A stretch of DNA of 64,000 nt from Ostreibacterium oceani (GCF_009362845.1 NZ_WHNW01000004.1:211113-275112); one strand, 5' to 3'; counted from the first letter of the stretch, positions 28,101 through 37,787 are shown. Made by a program: numbers and translations. Notes: generated from the letters alone by a model not told the origin.

Positions 28101-31100
28101 ACGCAAGTGAGAACCCCGTTTACTTATCAAATGTCGGTGAATGATGTTGAAAATTCAGCGCTCACTTATGAACTCCTCGCTTCTCCGGATGAAAGTGCAG
28201 CGCTAAATGCAAATGGACTGCTTTCTTGGCAGCCTGAAACTCCAGGTGAATATCTTTTTGCTTTATTGGTAACTGATGCCGATGGCGCTAAAGCACTGCA
28301 GGAATTTATTTTAGAGGTATATGATCCAAACCGCCCCCCAATGATTACGAGTTCGCCGGTTTTATCAGCGATGTCGAGTGAAAGGTACCAATATCAAGTT
28401 ATAGCTACAGATCCAGATAGTGATGCGTTAACTTATAGTATGAAAGCCTCAAACAATGCTATTAAAATTGCTGAGACTACTGGCTTAATTACTTGGGATG
28501 TCCCACCATCAACTCAAGGCGCTTACCCAATAGAAATTACTGTGACAGATGCCAATGGCGCATCAGTTAAGCAAAATTACAGCTTATATATTAATAAAGA
28601 TTTGCCACCTAGATACACTTCGACAATCGTTCGGGAGGGAACGACGGGGGTTCCTTATGTTTATCGTATTACTGCAACTGATCCCGAAGGTGCTAAAGTT
28701 AAATTCTTTTTCCCTTACGGCGCACCTGAAGGAATGGCGATTGATGCAAACACCGGTGAAATCAATTGGTCTAACCCTATTGCAGGAACTTATACCGTCA
28801 CCGTGATTGCAACTGATGGTGTCAATAATGTTCCACAATCTTTCAATTTAACCATTACAAACCCCACTGATGAGACGTTAACCATCACATCCACGCCAGA
28901 AACTCGATGGACGGCGGCTGAATCCTATAGCTATCAAGTCACGGTTGAAAATGCATTCAATGCACCGACATATTCACTGATTGTTAGAAATGATGCGACT
29001 CCGATTAGAATTGATGAAAGTTCTGGGCTAGTTACTTGGGATTACCCAATTACAGGTAGCTATCAAATTCAAATAACCGTCAATGATGGTAAAAACATTG
29101 TCACTCAGAATTATTCGTTAAGTGTCAGCAGATCTGAAATTGCTACCAATAAGTTACCACCAGAAATCACTAGCACACCGGCTACCATACACAAAATTGG
29201 CACCCAATACAATTATAGTATTCGAGCAATAGATCCAGAAGGGCAGCGGCTAACCTACGGCTTGGTTTCAGGTCCTGAAGGAATGAATATAAGTGGACAA
29301 AATATTTATTGGAGAACGCCTCTTAAAGGAGATCACCTTATTGAAATTAAAGTCAGTGATGGTGGATTTGACGTAACGCAAAGCTATACACTCACCGTAA
29401 TTGAAGAGCAAACGGAAAATCAGCCACCGGAGTTTGCGGATTTTCCAACCGGAACGACAATAGAACCCAATCAACCATTTTCTTATCAAGTAATGGCAAC
29501 AGATGCAGATAATGATTCTCTGACATATTATTTCAATGGGGGGAATGCACCTAGTGGGATGACGATTAATAGCAGTACTGGATTAATTAGTTGGTCGGGG
29601 AATGATGAAATCACCCAGTACAGGGTGCAAGTCGCGGTATCTGATGGTAAAAGTATCGTTTATAAGAGTTTTAATCTCTACATCAGAGCCACAAATAAAT
29701 TTCCTATTTTTGATAGCAGACCAACAATTGCAATAGCTGAGGGCGATACTTGGCGATATGATGCAGATGCAACAGATCCAGAAGGAGAAACGGTCACTTA
29801 TTTTTTTGATGGTGAAGTCCCTGCTGGAATGACAATTAATTCAATTACTGGTGTGGTGGAATGGCCTAACGTAACGGGAGGAATGCACTCTGTCACGATA
29901 GTCGCTACAGATGGTGTGAATCAAACAAAGCAAAGAGTGCGATTAACTGTCGGTAGTGGCAAAGGGAGTGCGCCAGAAATTACAAGTGAACCGATGACAA
30001 TCGGTAAAGTCGGCGATGCTTATGTTTATCAAGTGGTAGCTAACGACGATGATGGCAATACGCTTACTTATAGCTTGTTGCAAGCACCGAGTGGCATGAC
30101 TATTGATTCTGTTGGTGGTTTAGTTAGCTGGGAAACACCGCAATCAGGAACTTATACAGTTACTATTTCAGTTTATGATGGCTTTTATCGCGTAACGCAA
30201 AGTTATACCCTAGTGATTAACGCCGTAGACGGTAATCAACCGCCTGTTATTACATCAACTTATCCATCAGCCGTAATGGCAGGTAATATTTATAGCTACC
30301 AAGTTCAAGCTACAGACCCAGATGATGATCTATTAAGCTATCGTTTAGAAAATGCGCCAGCAGGTATGGCGGTCAATGCTGGTGGTTTAGTCAGTTGGCA
30401 AACGGCAGCGGGTGATGTAGGTAATTATGAAATTACGATTATTGTTTCAGATGGTGTTTCAGAAACTCGCCAAACAATTTATGTCGAAATCAGAGAGCGA
30501 GTAGAAATTAGTGAGGAGCTAAAAAAAGCAGTTGCTTGGTTAAAAACACAGCAACAAGCGGATGGTACGGTAACCAGTGACACTACCATTGCAACGCCTT
30601 ACCAAACAACGGATGAAGCCTTCAGAGCCGCTGAGTTAATTGGTGAGTCATTCTTAGACCGTGAAATTAGAAGCTATTTAGCCAATGCAGATATTGATAC
30701 GACAGAGCACATAGCTAGACGCGCTCTGTATCAGGTAGAGAATAATGTTCCTTATACCAATTCGATTAATCGGGTGTGGGCTCGTTACATTGATTCAGCG
30801 ACCGTCCAGAAGAATGTAGCCGGATATACTGATTTTGATAATGGTGATGTCAATATCGTTGATACCGCGTATGCACTACTTGCTCAAGCTAAAACCAGCA
30901 AGAAAAACGACCAAGTGCAGGGTGCAGTTAACTATTTGCGTTCACAGCAAAACAACGATGGTAGCTTTGGCATGCCCAACAATCAGCCTGATATGTATGT
31001 TACATCAATTGCTTTGCGTGCTTTAGTTGCTTATAAAAATACCTATGCACTGAATAATGAAATTACGTTGGCTAGAAATTATTTGATGCAGAACTATAAC

Positions 31101-31301
31101 TCAATCAGGAATAGTGTTCATCAGTTTTGGCAAAAACCCCATGTATTATTGACACTGTATGATGCACTGCCGGACAAAGCTGTATTAGCATCGCAAGTCG
31201 ATGAATTGAAGTCTAGACAGCATCGCATTGGTTATTGGCTAAATCAAGAGCCTTTTGGCACGGCGCTTGCCATCCAAGCTATTTATAAGTTTGAACAATA
31301 A
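25131..31301 (+). CDS. Giant secreted Ig-repeat / IgGFc-binding-like protein, apparent two-gene fusion
   Basis: A 2056-aa product with signal peptide MKLKSFFAILSLSLPFSSFA. Residues ~220-410 hold two Ig-like repeats. At ~420 lies an IPTL-CTERM-like ending (IPASSLWGLI, a membrane helix, then basic residues), which normally closes a protein. Straight after comes a second signal peptide, MRSKFISLVLVLLLATTLFPNSANA (from about residue 446, ATG 26466). The second half starts like an IgGFc-binding protein N-terminus (RGKDFWVSFMKNY), then a fibronectin-like segment, nine cadherin-like Ig repeats of ~90 aa (PPEITSTP...DPEG...YTLTV), and a C-terminal alpha-toroid region with LKTQQQADGT and LRSQQNNDGSF repeats. 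It is followed after 17 bases by the transglutaminase-like toxin gene. Probably adhesive; function unproven. Confidence 0.75.
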   Translation: MKLKSFFAILSLSLPFSSFAYELFELKVAVKADGVNAVEAIQLPIQAQGNTFPNNLLVTFQNNLSSDGKAIWRIDNNTGNDLANIQALNYVDLEIEEAQNTFFNETATLSALTLPDSPTIIADYSPQPANQWMADEPGYNGGTLLGAYDSFNLSDANEQGATAEDIAVLFQHDITEVKAGDAFYIEVRVSESETDKGIKQVDEASTQNYYINSIAYVKGALSLIPPVVTITAPTTLSTTNITDTTIKVTDDVGILVADVIIDSGTTAGYSGFNCTQTSPTEVDCIVTITSTGDLVVKGTDSDSLSDTDSESYNITAAATNPPVVIITAPTTNSTTEITDSTIKVTDDVGVLVADVIVESTTTTGYRDFACVQTSPTEVDCTITITSSGNLIVKGIDSDGLIDSDTARYIIGASGSTRVQKIPASSLWGLIAITVIMVFVSMKNVRMRSKFISLVLVLLLATTLFPNSANAESIDNRGKDFWVSFMKNYNNAGVAKLFAASAENGSVTVEVAALDFKETFGLIGGSVTPIILPDEVMLDGAGIKFEMGIHVTSDVDISLYGISQLQFTTDAFQAIPVPKLGTEYFMAGYTKNGSFPPEFAIIATEDDTVVDFEFNELSKLNGENPTFTQRLNKGDIYYFEYAVEDITGTKIISDKPVSVFSGNNCVNIPRDRWACDHIVEQVPDITRWGKDFLLAPLALRKNGDTIRVLAQADDTKLYVNYSHLYTLSKGEYYEFIANKASYIKTSKPSLVMQYANSQQFDGVQADPFMMLVTPVNQYTNDYLIATPSGSFADDEGGKNFINVIVRDSDKGSVLLNGQSVDSTLFKPVENTEYVYAQLPISDAQHTLTADIAFGASVYGFSTFESYGYPGGSSYLNSDVTVNPESCLSHLNIRNKPGKIQVLWPNADAAKYQITRSSSYDGTFSQVAENASDVLTFLDKDVLDQTNYFYQVTQLDSLGIPRCRSAKIVGYPPNFGKSFNLAPIITSTPPNDTQVRTPFTYQMSVNDVENSALTYELLASPDESAALNANGLLSWQPETPGEYLFALLVTDADGAKALQEFILEVYDPNRPPMITSSPVLSAMSSERYQYQVIATDPDSDALTYSMKASNNAIKIAETTGLITWDVPPSTQGAYPIEITVTDANGASVKQNYSLYINKDLPPRYTSTIVREGTTGVPYVYRITATDPEGAKVKFFFPYGAPEGMAIDANTGEINWSNPIAGTYTVTVIATDGVNNVPQSFNLTITNPTDETLTITSTPETRWTAAESYSYQVTVENAFNAPTYSLIVRNDATPIRIDESSGLVTWDYPITGSYQIQITVNDGKNIVTQNYSLSVSRSEIATNKLPPEITSTPATIHKIGTQYNYSIRAIDPEGQRLTYGLVSGPEGMNISGQNIYWRTPLKGDHLIEIKVSDGGFDVTQSYTLTVIEEQTENQPPEFADFPTGTTIEPNQPFSYQVMATDADNDSLTYYFNGGNAPSGMTINSSTGLISWSGNDEITQYRVQVAVSDGKSIVYKSFNLYIRATNKFPIFDSRPTIAIAEGDTWRYDADATDPEGETVTYFFDGEVPAGMTINSITGVVEWPNVTGGMHSVTIVATDGVNQTKQRVRLTVGSGKGSAPEITSEPMTIGKVGDAYVYQVVANDDDGNTLTYSLLQAPSGMTIDSVGGLVSWETPQSGTYTVTISVYDGFYRVTQSYTLVINAVDGNQPPVITSTYPSAVMAGNIYSYQVQATDPDDDLLSYRLENAPAGMAVNAGGLVSWQTAAGDVGNYEITIIVSDGVSETRQTIYVEIRERVEISEELKKAVAWLKTQQQADGTVTSDTTIATPYQTTDEAFRAAELIGESFLDREIRSYLANADIDTTEHIARRALYQVENNVPYTNSINRVWARYIDSATVQKNVAGYTDFDNGDVNIVDTAYALLAQAKTSKKNDQVQGAVNYLRSQQNNDGSFGMPNNQPDMYVTSIALRALVAYKNTYALNNEITLARNYLMQNYNSIRNSVHQFWQKPHVLLTLYDALPDKAVLASQVDELKSRQHRIGYWLNQEPFGTALAIQAIYKFEQ

Positions 31302-31318
31302 GTTAAAGGATCCTTGTT

Positions 31319-34300
31319 ATGTTTATTTTTCCTAAGAATCGTCACATAAAAACGCCAATATCTTATCGATTTAATATTGGTTTAATATTGATTGCATTTT
31401 TAAACATGATGGCTTATCCCGCTTACGGTGAAGTCGAAAGGATATATGATGAGTATAAACTCAATCAAAAGCGTATTGTTGAGGTCGCCGATGGAGAGTC
31501 TTTAGCCGATATCGTCACTGAGATGAAGAAGCTTCTCACGACACTTAATCCGAATAAAACGCCAGAAGTAGCTGCTGCTTATGAAATATTAGAAATGACT
31601 GACCCTGTGTTAAAGCAAGGTGAATCAAAACAACGCGATCGTTTACAAACGTTATTTGATGCATTGCCTGATAAATATCAAGCAGAATTAGATGGATTAA
31701 AAGCGGAAAAAGCCAAGCTAGAGGCTAAAAATAACCCTGAACTAGATAGTGTTATTACGGGTATTGACGCGCAAATTGTGCAAATGCAGGCAAATTATAA
31801 ACAACTCATAACGCTTGTTGATGCTTATGAGGATAGAAGTTTTTCTGCTAAAGCAAGTGCTTTTTCACAAAGTGACTTATTAACCTTTATTAACCAGTTT
31901 GATAGTGCACCACAACAACAAACCAAAAATGGTCCGACCACTTTTAAACAAACATTTGATAGTATTTCCGAGAGCAAACCACGTCGTAAGGTTACACAGT
32001 TTCTTAGCGATCGTGCCACCAGTGTTGCTCAGCTAAAAACCGCTGAGACGTTAGAAAAAATCAGCAGTAATAGTCTGTTATTTGTTGAGAAAAGTTTATC
32101 CAGGCCACCTAATTTTCAATCACCATTAAAGGACTCAAGGTTATATCGAGGAGAGAGTGATGAAGTGCAACTTACCGATCGAATTAAGGAAAAGGCCGCA
32201 GAATTAGATTACGACCCAGTCAAGATTTACTACTGGGTGCGTAATAATATTGAATTTGTCCCGACATGGGGGGCTTATCAAACGGCTGAGCATACCTTGG
32301 GTTCACGTCAGGGGAATGCTTTTGATACGGCATCATTACTCATTGCAATGCTGCGAGCTTCAAACATCCCGGCGCGTTATGTTCATGGGACAATAGAGGT
32401 TGCGCCTGAGAAATTCCAAAACTGGGTAGGAGATTTTGATGACATTGAATCTGCTGCCACCTATGCAGGAACGCTAGGTTCTAGAGTCGTGACTTTACGC
32501 AATAGAAATACGAATATGATTACTGCGGTTGAGTTGGAGCATGTCTGGGTAGAGGCCGCGATCGATTTTCATCCTAGCCGTGGAATGATTAATAAGGTCG
32601 CTGATACGTGGTTGCCAATGGATGCGAGTTTTAAACAATACGAATATTTAGAAGGCATTGATGTAGAAGCTGTTGGAGAGCTGAATGCAGAGCAGCTATT
32701 TAATGATTTTCAAAATAGTGGCACGGTGAACGAAGACGAGGGCTGGGTACAGGGACTCGATGGCGGTATCATTGAACAAGCACAAAAAGACGCACAAGCC
32801 AAAGTCGAAGCGCATATAGAGCGCATGACCGACCCGACTGTCGGGGATGTGATTGGCGGTAATAAAGTCATTATCAAAGAATACCCCGTACTCGGTGCGA
32901 ATCTAGAGAACCATATTGTGGTACGCGGTACGGATTATATTGAGGTGCCGACCAACTATCAGGCCCAGATTGGACTAGCCATGCAAAAGGTATTGTCTTC
33001 TGGTTTAATTCCTATCCCACAGCCTGACATCACCCCTAATTTAAAATATTATCCGCTAAGCCAATTTAACAGTGAAAAGCTTATTCTACGTTTTACACCT
33101 GCAACAGAAGCCGACCAAGCGGCGTTAGACGCGTTAATACCTGAGGATGCTGATAGCATTGATGATTTACCCTCGGCGATTGGCAACGGGATTAATGTGA
33201 CACCTGAGTTGGTGTTAAACGGTGAGGTGATTATGGCAGGACAAACGCTTGCGATTAGTGAGGAAGTTGAATTAGGTATCAAAGCCAGACTGCCAAACAC
33301 GAGAAATAGTTACCCTACACTGAGCTATGATGTGATTGCGGGGAGTTATTTGAATATCCCTGTGGTCGGGTATAGTGTCAATCCGTACCGATTATTAGAC
33401 ACCCGTGACAAGGTAGAAAACACCCAATCCATCCTTGAGAGCGAATCCGAAACTCAGCTTGCCAGTCTAACCCGTGATGATATTTTGGGGGATTTAGTTT
33501 ATACGGGTGGTTTAGGGTATTTTGCGCAATTACACAGCATGAATCGAATGCTGTCGAATCAATCAACGGATATTGGTCGAGATTTAGTGGGCTATGGCAG
33601 CTATGGCTACGAGCCGAAGCTCCGACAAGCGGGTTTGTTAGCACAGCCAACGGGTATCTTGCCAGGCAGTATGGCGACGAACGTACGTGTGCATCAAGCC
33701 AGCTGGCGCAAGTCCAAAGACGAGCCTTTTACCAACATAGATTTTGCCATGGGGATGAATTCATCGCTGCTTGAAAGCGCGATTTCTGAACAACTCTTTT
33801 GTAATGAGGAAGTCAACCCCGACAACAATGAATGCTACGGCATCTCCACGGTATCGGGCTTGCAACGCGCCGCTGCTCAGGGGCAAAAGATTTATCAAAT
33901 CGACAAAAACAACCGTGAGCAACTGGCTAACGTGCGTATGAGCGACGAAAACATGGCAGACGACATCAACAGAGCGATCAGCTCAGGCGGTTATGCCATC
34001 GTCCCTGAAAAAGCCGTTGATGGCGTGGGTCGCAGTGCCATTTACGTCTACATGACGTATAATGGACAAACAGGCAATCAAAGCTGGAAAATCAGCGGTG
34101 GACTGAATGGGGGTGATTTTCATCTGCAAAATGCACTTAGCGCGATTTTGGGTATAGCGGCCGTGATGAAAGATAGTTTTGGAACCCCAGATGTAATATT
34201 TGAATACTTAAATGACACCAAGTTATTTGATTTACTTGGTAAACTATTTGCAGCTTTTGGCATCATAATGGATTTTGCAGAATTAGCAGCAGAATGTGGC

Positions 34301-34504
34301 AAGCTATTGGCTGCTGCGATAAGCGGTCTTCTCGCTGCGATAGGCTATTACATTACAACCATGGCAACTCTTGTTTTTGCTAGTTTTTCAACCCTTTTTT
34401 TGGGTCTTGCCCTGACTATAATTGTAACAGGCATATTGATACCAATAATGTTAAATGAAATGAAAAAATTTGCTAAAAATCTTGTTTGTAGAGAAAATGA
34501 ATAA
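31319..34504 (+). CDS. Transglutaminase-like polymorphic toxin candidate
   Basis: A 1061-aa exported protein (hydrophobic signal ending MMAYPAYGEV). A coiled coil (~110-170) precedes a bacterial transglutaminase-like domain (~290-430): YDPVKIYYWVRNNIEF, LRASNIPARYVHG, ELEHVWVEA, LPMDASFKQ. The usual catalytic cysteine position is Ala (GNAFD, residue 334). A conserved pre-toxin part follows (DILGDLVYTGGLGYFAQL, GSYGYEPKLRQ, VSGLQRAAAQGQKIYQI, YVYMTYNGQTGNQSWKISGGLNGG). After SGGLNGG the last ~130 residues are a hydrophobic C-terminal domain with a helix pair near IPIMLNEMKKFA, reminiscent of pore formers. The gene overlaps a small membrane-protein gene by 8 bases. Its pre-toxin DNA recurs in the cassettes behind it. 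Family and layout are seen; toxicity is inferred. Confidence 0.75.
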   Translation: MFIFPKNRHIKTPISYRFNIGLILIAFLNMMAYPAYGEVERIYDEYKLNQKRIVEVADGESLADIVTEMKKLLTTLNPNKTPEVAAAYEILEMTDPVLKQGESKQRDRLQTLFDALPDKYQAELDGLKAEKAKLEAKNNPELDSVITGIDAQIVQMQANYKQLITLVDAYEDRSFSAKASAFSQSDLLTFINQFDSAPQQQTKNGPTTFKQTFDSISESKPRRKVTQFLSDRATSVAQLKTAETLEKISSNSLLFVEKSLSRPPNFQSPLKDSRLYRGESDEVQLTDRIKEKAAELDYDPVKIYYWVRNNIEFVPTWGAYQTAEHTLGSRQGNAFDTASLLIAMLRASNIPARYVHGTIEVAPEKFQNWVGDFDDIESAATYAGTLGSRVVTLRNRNTNMITAVELEHVWVEAAIDFHPSRGMINKVADTWLPMDASFKQYEYLEGIDVEAVGELNAEQLFNDFQNSGTVNEDEGWVQGLDGGIIEQAQKDAQAKVEAHIERMTDPTVGDVIGGNKVIIKEYPVLGANLENHIVVRGTDYIEVPTNYQAQIGLAMQKVLSSGLIPIPQPDITPNLKYYPLSQFNSEKLILRFTPATEADQAALDALIPEDADSIDDLPSAIGNGINVTPELVLNGEVIMAGQTLAISEEVELGIKARLPNTRNSYPTLSYDVIAGSYLNIPVVGYSVNPYRLLDTRDKVENTQSILESESETQLASLTRDDILGDLVYTGGLGYFAQLHSMNRMLSNQSTDIGRDLVGYGSYGYEPKLRQAGLLAQPTGILPGSMATNVRVHQASWRKSKDEPFTNIDFAMGMNSSLLESAISEQLFCNEEVNPDNNECYGISTVSGLQRAAAQGQKIYQIDKNNREQLANVRMSDENMADDINRAISSGGYAIVPEKAVDGVGRSAIYVYMTYNGQTGNQSWKISGGLNGGDFHLQNALSAILGIAAVMKDSFGTPDVIFEYLNDTKLFDLLGKLFAAFGIIMDFAELAAECGKLLAAAISGLLAAIGYYITTMATLVFASFSTLFLGLALTIIVTGILIPIMLNEMKKFAKNLVCRENE

Positions 34505-34763
34505 ATTCATATATGTTTTTTTTACAACATGTTGCTTACAAGTTCCTACATTGCTTTTACTCCCTCCTTTGATTTCTGATGTTAATAAAAATCTGCTTTG
34601 GATATTTATATTAGTAGCTATGGCTGCATCTATGCAATTTCTTTATTATAAAATTAAATGGTCTGCAGAGAATAAAATTTACGACTTAAAGATGGTAACT
34701 ATTTGGGCTTTTCATGGCATTATTACTGTTTCAATAGATTACTTTTTATATGCATATAGTTAA
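34497..34763 (+). CDS. Candidate immunity protein 1 (small membrane protein)
   Basis: An 88-aa protein with about three hydrophobic segments (FIYVFFTTCCLQVPTLLLLP, LLWIFILVAMAASM, IWAFHGIITVSIDYFL). It starts 8 bases inside the toxin gene end (ATGAATAA), as do candidate immunities 4 and 5. The middle, MQFLYYKIKW, resembles FHYAYAKTKHY of those two. The size and membrane location resemble immunity proteins of pore-forming colicins. No family recognised; the role is inferred from position. Confidence 0.65.
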   Translation: MNKFIYVFFTTCCLQVPTLLLLPPLISDVNKNLLWIFILVAMAASMQFLYYKIKWSAENKIYDLKMVTIWAFHGIITVSIDYFLYAYS

Positions 34764-34792
34764 AAGAGTACGTTTTTATTAAGTAGATCAGA

Positions 34793-35779
34793 ATGCTTTC
34801 GACACAATCAACGGGTATCGGCAGGACGACGTTGGGATTTGGTAGCTATGGCTATGAGCCCAAACTACGGCAAAGCGGTATTCTCGCGAGACCCACGGCG
34901 ATTTTGCCGGGCAGTATGTCGACAAACATGCGGGGGTTTCAGGCCGTGGGCGCGCAGGTAGTCAATGCGCCGTCGATTGGTTTTGCCATGGGGATGAATT
35001 CATCGCTGCTTGAAAGCGCGAGTTCTGAGCAACTGTTTTGTAATGAGGAAGTCAACCCCGACAACAATGAATGCTACGGCATCTCCACGGTATCGGGATT
35101 ACAACGCGCCGCCGCTCAGGGGCAAAAGATTTATCAAATCGACCAAAACAACCGTGAACAGTTGGCAAACATCCGCACCAGTGATGAGAATATGGCAAAC
35201 GACATCCAAAAAGCGATTAACTCAGGTGGTTATGTCATCGTCCCTGAAAAAGCCGTCGATGGCGTAGGCCGCAGTGCAATTTACGTCTACATGACGCATA
35301 ATGCACAAACAGGCAATCAAAGCTGGAAAATCAGCGGTGGGTTGAATGGTGGTGATTTTCAACTAGACCAAGATTTAAATTTTTCTGTGCAAGGAGAGCA
35401 ATTTCAACTTATATCATTGTTAGTGCCAGAAGAAGCTGAAGAACCAACTCGTGATGTGCTTGTGGAGATGTTGAAAGATGTTAAGCATATAGGGAAAATT
35501 CTTGTATTCTTGAATTATGCTCTGACCTTTCTTGATCTGGAGAAAAAATATGAAGCCCTCATTAGCGCAGGCTGTAGCAAAAAAACGGCATTAAAGAACG
35601 TTGCTTCGTACATGGGATGGACTATTATTATTTCATCACTCTTGATCTTTGTAGGGCTAAGAGGAGGGAAGATAGGTGCCCTCATAGGGGCTTTCATCGG
35701 CGCGTTTGTTTCTCAACAAATTGTCAACGAGCTCTTATATCCTGACGATTTGCGGCAATGCAGAAGAGAGGATGATTAA
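34793..35779 (+). CDS. Orphan toxin cassette 2
   Basis: A 328-aa frame without a signal peptide. Residues 1-~185 repeat the pre-toxin region (MLSTQSTGIGRTTLGFGSYG to SWKISGGLNGG). After that the C-terminal domain is unlike that of the full-length gene: an acidic-to-mixed helical part and a glycine-zipper-like hydrophobic end (GGKIGALIGAFIGAFVSQQI). The ATG is the internal Met of the repeat, not a purpose-made start, and I see no ribosome site, so expression in place is doubtful. Its stop abuts the next gene as TAAATG. Confidence 0.7.
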   Translation: MLSTQSTGIGRTTLGFGSYGYEPKLRQSGILARPTAILPGSMSTNMRGFQAVGAQVVNAPSIGFAMGMNSSLLESASSEQLFCNEEVNPDNNECYGISTVSGLQRAAAQGQKIYQIDQNNREQLANIRTSDENMANDIQKAINSGGYVIVPEKAVDGVGRSAIYVYMTHNAQTGNQSWKISGGLNGGDFQLDQDLNFSVQGEQFQLISLLVPEEAEEPTRDVLVEMLKDVKHIGKILVFLNYALTFLDLEKKYEALISAGCSKKTALKNVASYMGWTIIISSLLIFVGLRGGKIGALIGAFIGAFVSQQIVNELLYPDDLRQCRREDD

Positions 35780-36487
35780 ATGATTGAAAAAATAAATAAA
35801 AAAATATTCTATCAGGAAAATATTGCTGTGGGAAGTCTAACAAATAGTCGAAAAAAAGATATGGTTATTTATTTAACACTACTCTATTCGGTATTGGTCA
35901 TTCCGTATGCTTTGTTTTCATTAAAGCGCTATTTTGAATTAACAATTAATACTCATTTAATAATGTTTTTATCGGTTACGCCCCTAGTGATAGCGTTAAT
36001 CTATTCGCCAATCAGGAACTACACAATATTGAGAGATATTCACTGCCCTAATTGTAAAAATAGTATTGCTAAATTAAGAACAAAGAAAGTTGTTTCTCAT
36101 TGCATCCAAAAGAATCAATGCCCACATTGTGAAACAGATATTTTCGTCAATGATATACTGGATGAACGTAAAAAACTAAATGGTGCCGATTTTCCTCCTC
36201 CGATTAAATCCTTTGTAGATGATGTAATTGCTGTTTTAATATTACTAAGCGTCCCTACATTGCTCTGGTATTTAGGCAACAAAATAGATTATGATGGCTA
36301 CTACTTCAACGATATTAAAATCTTAATAGTATTTTCATCTATGTTGGCATGGTTTTATTTTAGTAGTCAAAAACTGCTTTCCAAACACATTTGTCCTCAT
36401 TGTGGCGGTTCTTTATTTAGTATGTTTATTAGGCAAACACAGCAAACAAAAAACTGTGCTTTATGCGGAATAAGAATCATCAAGTGA
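35780..36487 (+). CDS. Candidate immunity protein 2 (zinc-ribbon membrane protein)
   Basis: A 235-aa protein with about four membrane segments and two CxxC-pair zinc ribbons: CPNCKNSIAKL with CPHCETDIF (near residues 93-118), and CPHCGGSLF with CALCGIRI at the C-terminus. The start is directly after the stop of cassette 2 (TAAATG). Candidate immunity 3 shares the zinc-ribbon-plus-membrane design and the TAAATG junction. Function inferred from position only. Confidence 0.6.
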   Translation: MIEKINKKIFYQENIAVGSLTNSRKKDMVIYLTLLYSVLVIPYALFSLKRYFELTINTHLIMFLSVTPLVIALIYSPIRNYTILRDIHCPNCKNSIAKLRTKKVVSHCIQKNQCPHCETDIFVNDILDERKKLNGADFPPPIKSFVDDVIAVLILLSVPTLLWYLGNKIDYDGYYFNDIKILIVFSSMLAWFYFSSQKLLSKHICPHCGGSLFSMFIRQTQQTKNCALCGIRIIK

Positions 36488-36629
36488 GTCTGAGTTTGTT
36501 TTTTAGTCAATTAGCCCAATACCATCCACACAATCAACGGGTATTGGTAGAAATACACTGGGCTTTGGTAGTTATGGCTATGAACCCAAACTACGGCAAA
36601 GCGGTATTCTCGCAAGACCCACGGGGATT

Positions 36630-37409
36630 TTGCCGGGCAGCATGGCAACGAATATGCGCGTATTCTCTAGTGAGGGTTATCGCAATGTTAACGCCCCTTC
36701 GCTTAGCTTTGCGATGGGCATGAATACATCCCTACTTGAAAGCGCGATTTCTGAACAACTCTTTTGTAATGAGGAAGTCAACCCCGACAACGAAGAATGC
36801 TACGGCATCTCCACGGTATCGGGCTTGCAACGCGCCGCCGCTCAGGGACAAAAGATTTATCAAATCGACAAAAACAACCGTGACCAACTGGCTAACGTGC
36901 GTATGAGCGACGAAAATATGGCAGACGACATCAACAGAGCGATTAACTCAGGCGGGTATGTGATTGTGCCTGAAAAAGCCGTTGATGGCGTGGGTCGTGA
37001 TGCCATTTACGTCTACATGACGTATAATGGACAAACAGGTAATCAAAGCTGGAAAATCAGCGGCGGGCTGAATGGAGCGATATTCACCATAATAAGTTAC
37101 ATATTTTTGGGGATTTCTCTGCTTGCCCTTGCTATGTCAGCCCCAGTAATAGCTTTTGTTGCAGGTTTCGCATCCCTGCTATTCGGCGTTTTAGCATTTC
37201 TTGAAGATTTACCTTGTCAGATACCTAGTCTCACAGACTTAGCAATAGGCATAACTATCGGTGTAGGTGTTATTGGGCTATTTGCGACCTCTGCCGTGGC
37301 GGTTGCTTTATTTGCAATAGGCTCAATTCTGCTCTCTCTTTTCTTTGAAAATATTGGTAAAGCAGTGTGCAATACAATAGAAGCAATAAGAAATAATCGG
37401 AGGCTATAA
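36630..37409 (+). CDS. Orphan toxin cassette 3
   Basis: The repeat homology starts at about 36528 (TQSTGIGRNTLGFGSYG) but the frame opens after a TAG at 36504 with no ATG; the first possible starts are a TTG at 36630 and an ATG at 36642. The pre-toxin region runs to SWKISGGLNG near 37078. The ~110-residue end is very hydrophobic with three to four membrane segments (ISYIFLGISLLALAM, GITIGVGVIGLFATSAVAVA) and is unlike cassettes 1, 4 and 5. Probably silent unless recombined onto the full-length gene. Confidence 0.65.
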   Translation: MPGSMATNMRVFSSEGYRNVNAPSLSFAMGMNTSLLESAISEQLFCNEEVNPDNEECYGISTVSGLQRAAAQGQKIYQIDKNNRDQLANVRMSDENMADDINRAINSGGYVIVPEKAVDGVGRDAIYVYMTYNGQTGNQSWKISGGLNGAIFTIISYIFLGISLLALAMSAPVIAFVAGFASLLFGVLAFLEDLPCQIPSLTDLAIGITIGVGVIGLFATSAVAVALFAIGSILLSLFFENIGKAVCNTIEAIRNNRRL

Positions 37410-37730
37410 ATGTGCTTCAAATGTCCGTCATGTGAAAAAAAACAACTATTTTTCAAAAGTTATCTAGAAAAAAAAGGATTTTTTAGACGAAAAAGAACAT
37501 ATGTTTGTAAATATTGCCAAGCAAACCTTAAATTACAGAAAAGACCGCTCAAAATTCGTTCTATTATCATATTGATATGGCTAATTTTTTATTTTATACT
37601 ATGGTTTTTCTTCAGGTATTACTTCTCAAGTGAAGCAACTGTCTATTTTTTGCTTACTTTTGGGATGCTTGCCTTTGCTTTTTTAATCTGTTTAGTACAT
37701 GAAATGGTGCTAATTAAAGAAAGTGATTAG
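37410..37730 (+). CDS. Candidate immunity protein 3 (zinc-ribbon membrane protein)
   Basis: A 106-aa protein with an N-terminal zinc ribbon (FKCPSCEKK with VCKYCQANL) and two membrane segments (IIILIWLIFYFILWFFF, TVYFLLTFGMLAFAFLI). It begins directly after the cassette 3 stop (TAAATG). The design resembles candidate immunity 2 in shorter form. No known family recognised. Confidence 0.6.
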   Translation: MCFKCPSCEKKQLFFKSYLEKKGFFRRKRTYVCKYCQANLKLQKRPLKIRSIIILIWLIFYFILWFFFRYYFSSEATVYFLLTFGMLAFAFLICLVHEMVLIKESD

Positions 37731-37787
37731 CGTAAGCATATTTAGATAGTATTTTTAACACAATTAACAGGTATCGGTAGGGCGACG

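Noticed and set aside
35010-35267. Repeated out-of-frame ORFs in the toxin array (also 37966-38223, 39100-39300, 36463-36723)
   Set aside because: They arise in every copy because the pre-toxin repeat is open in another frame; the conserved protein is read in the other frame.
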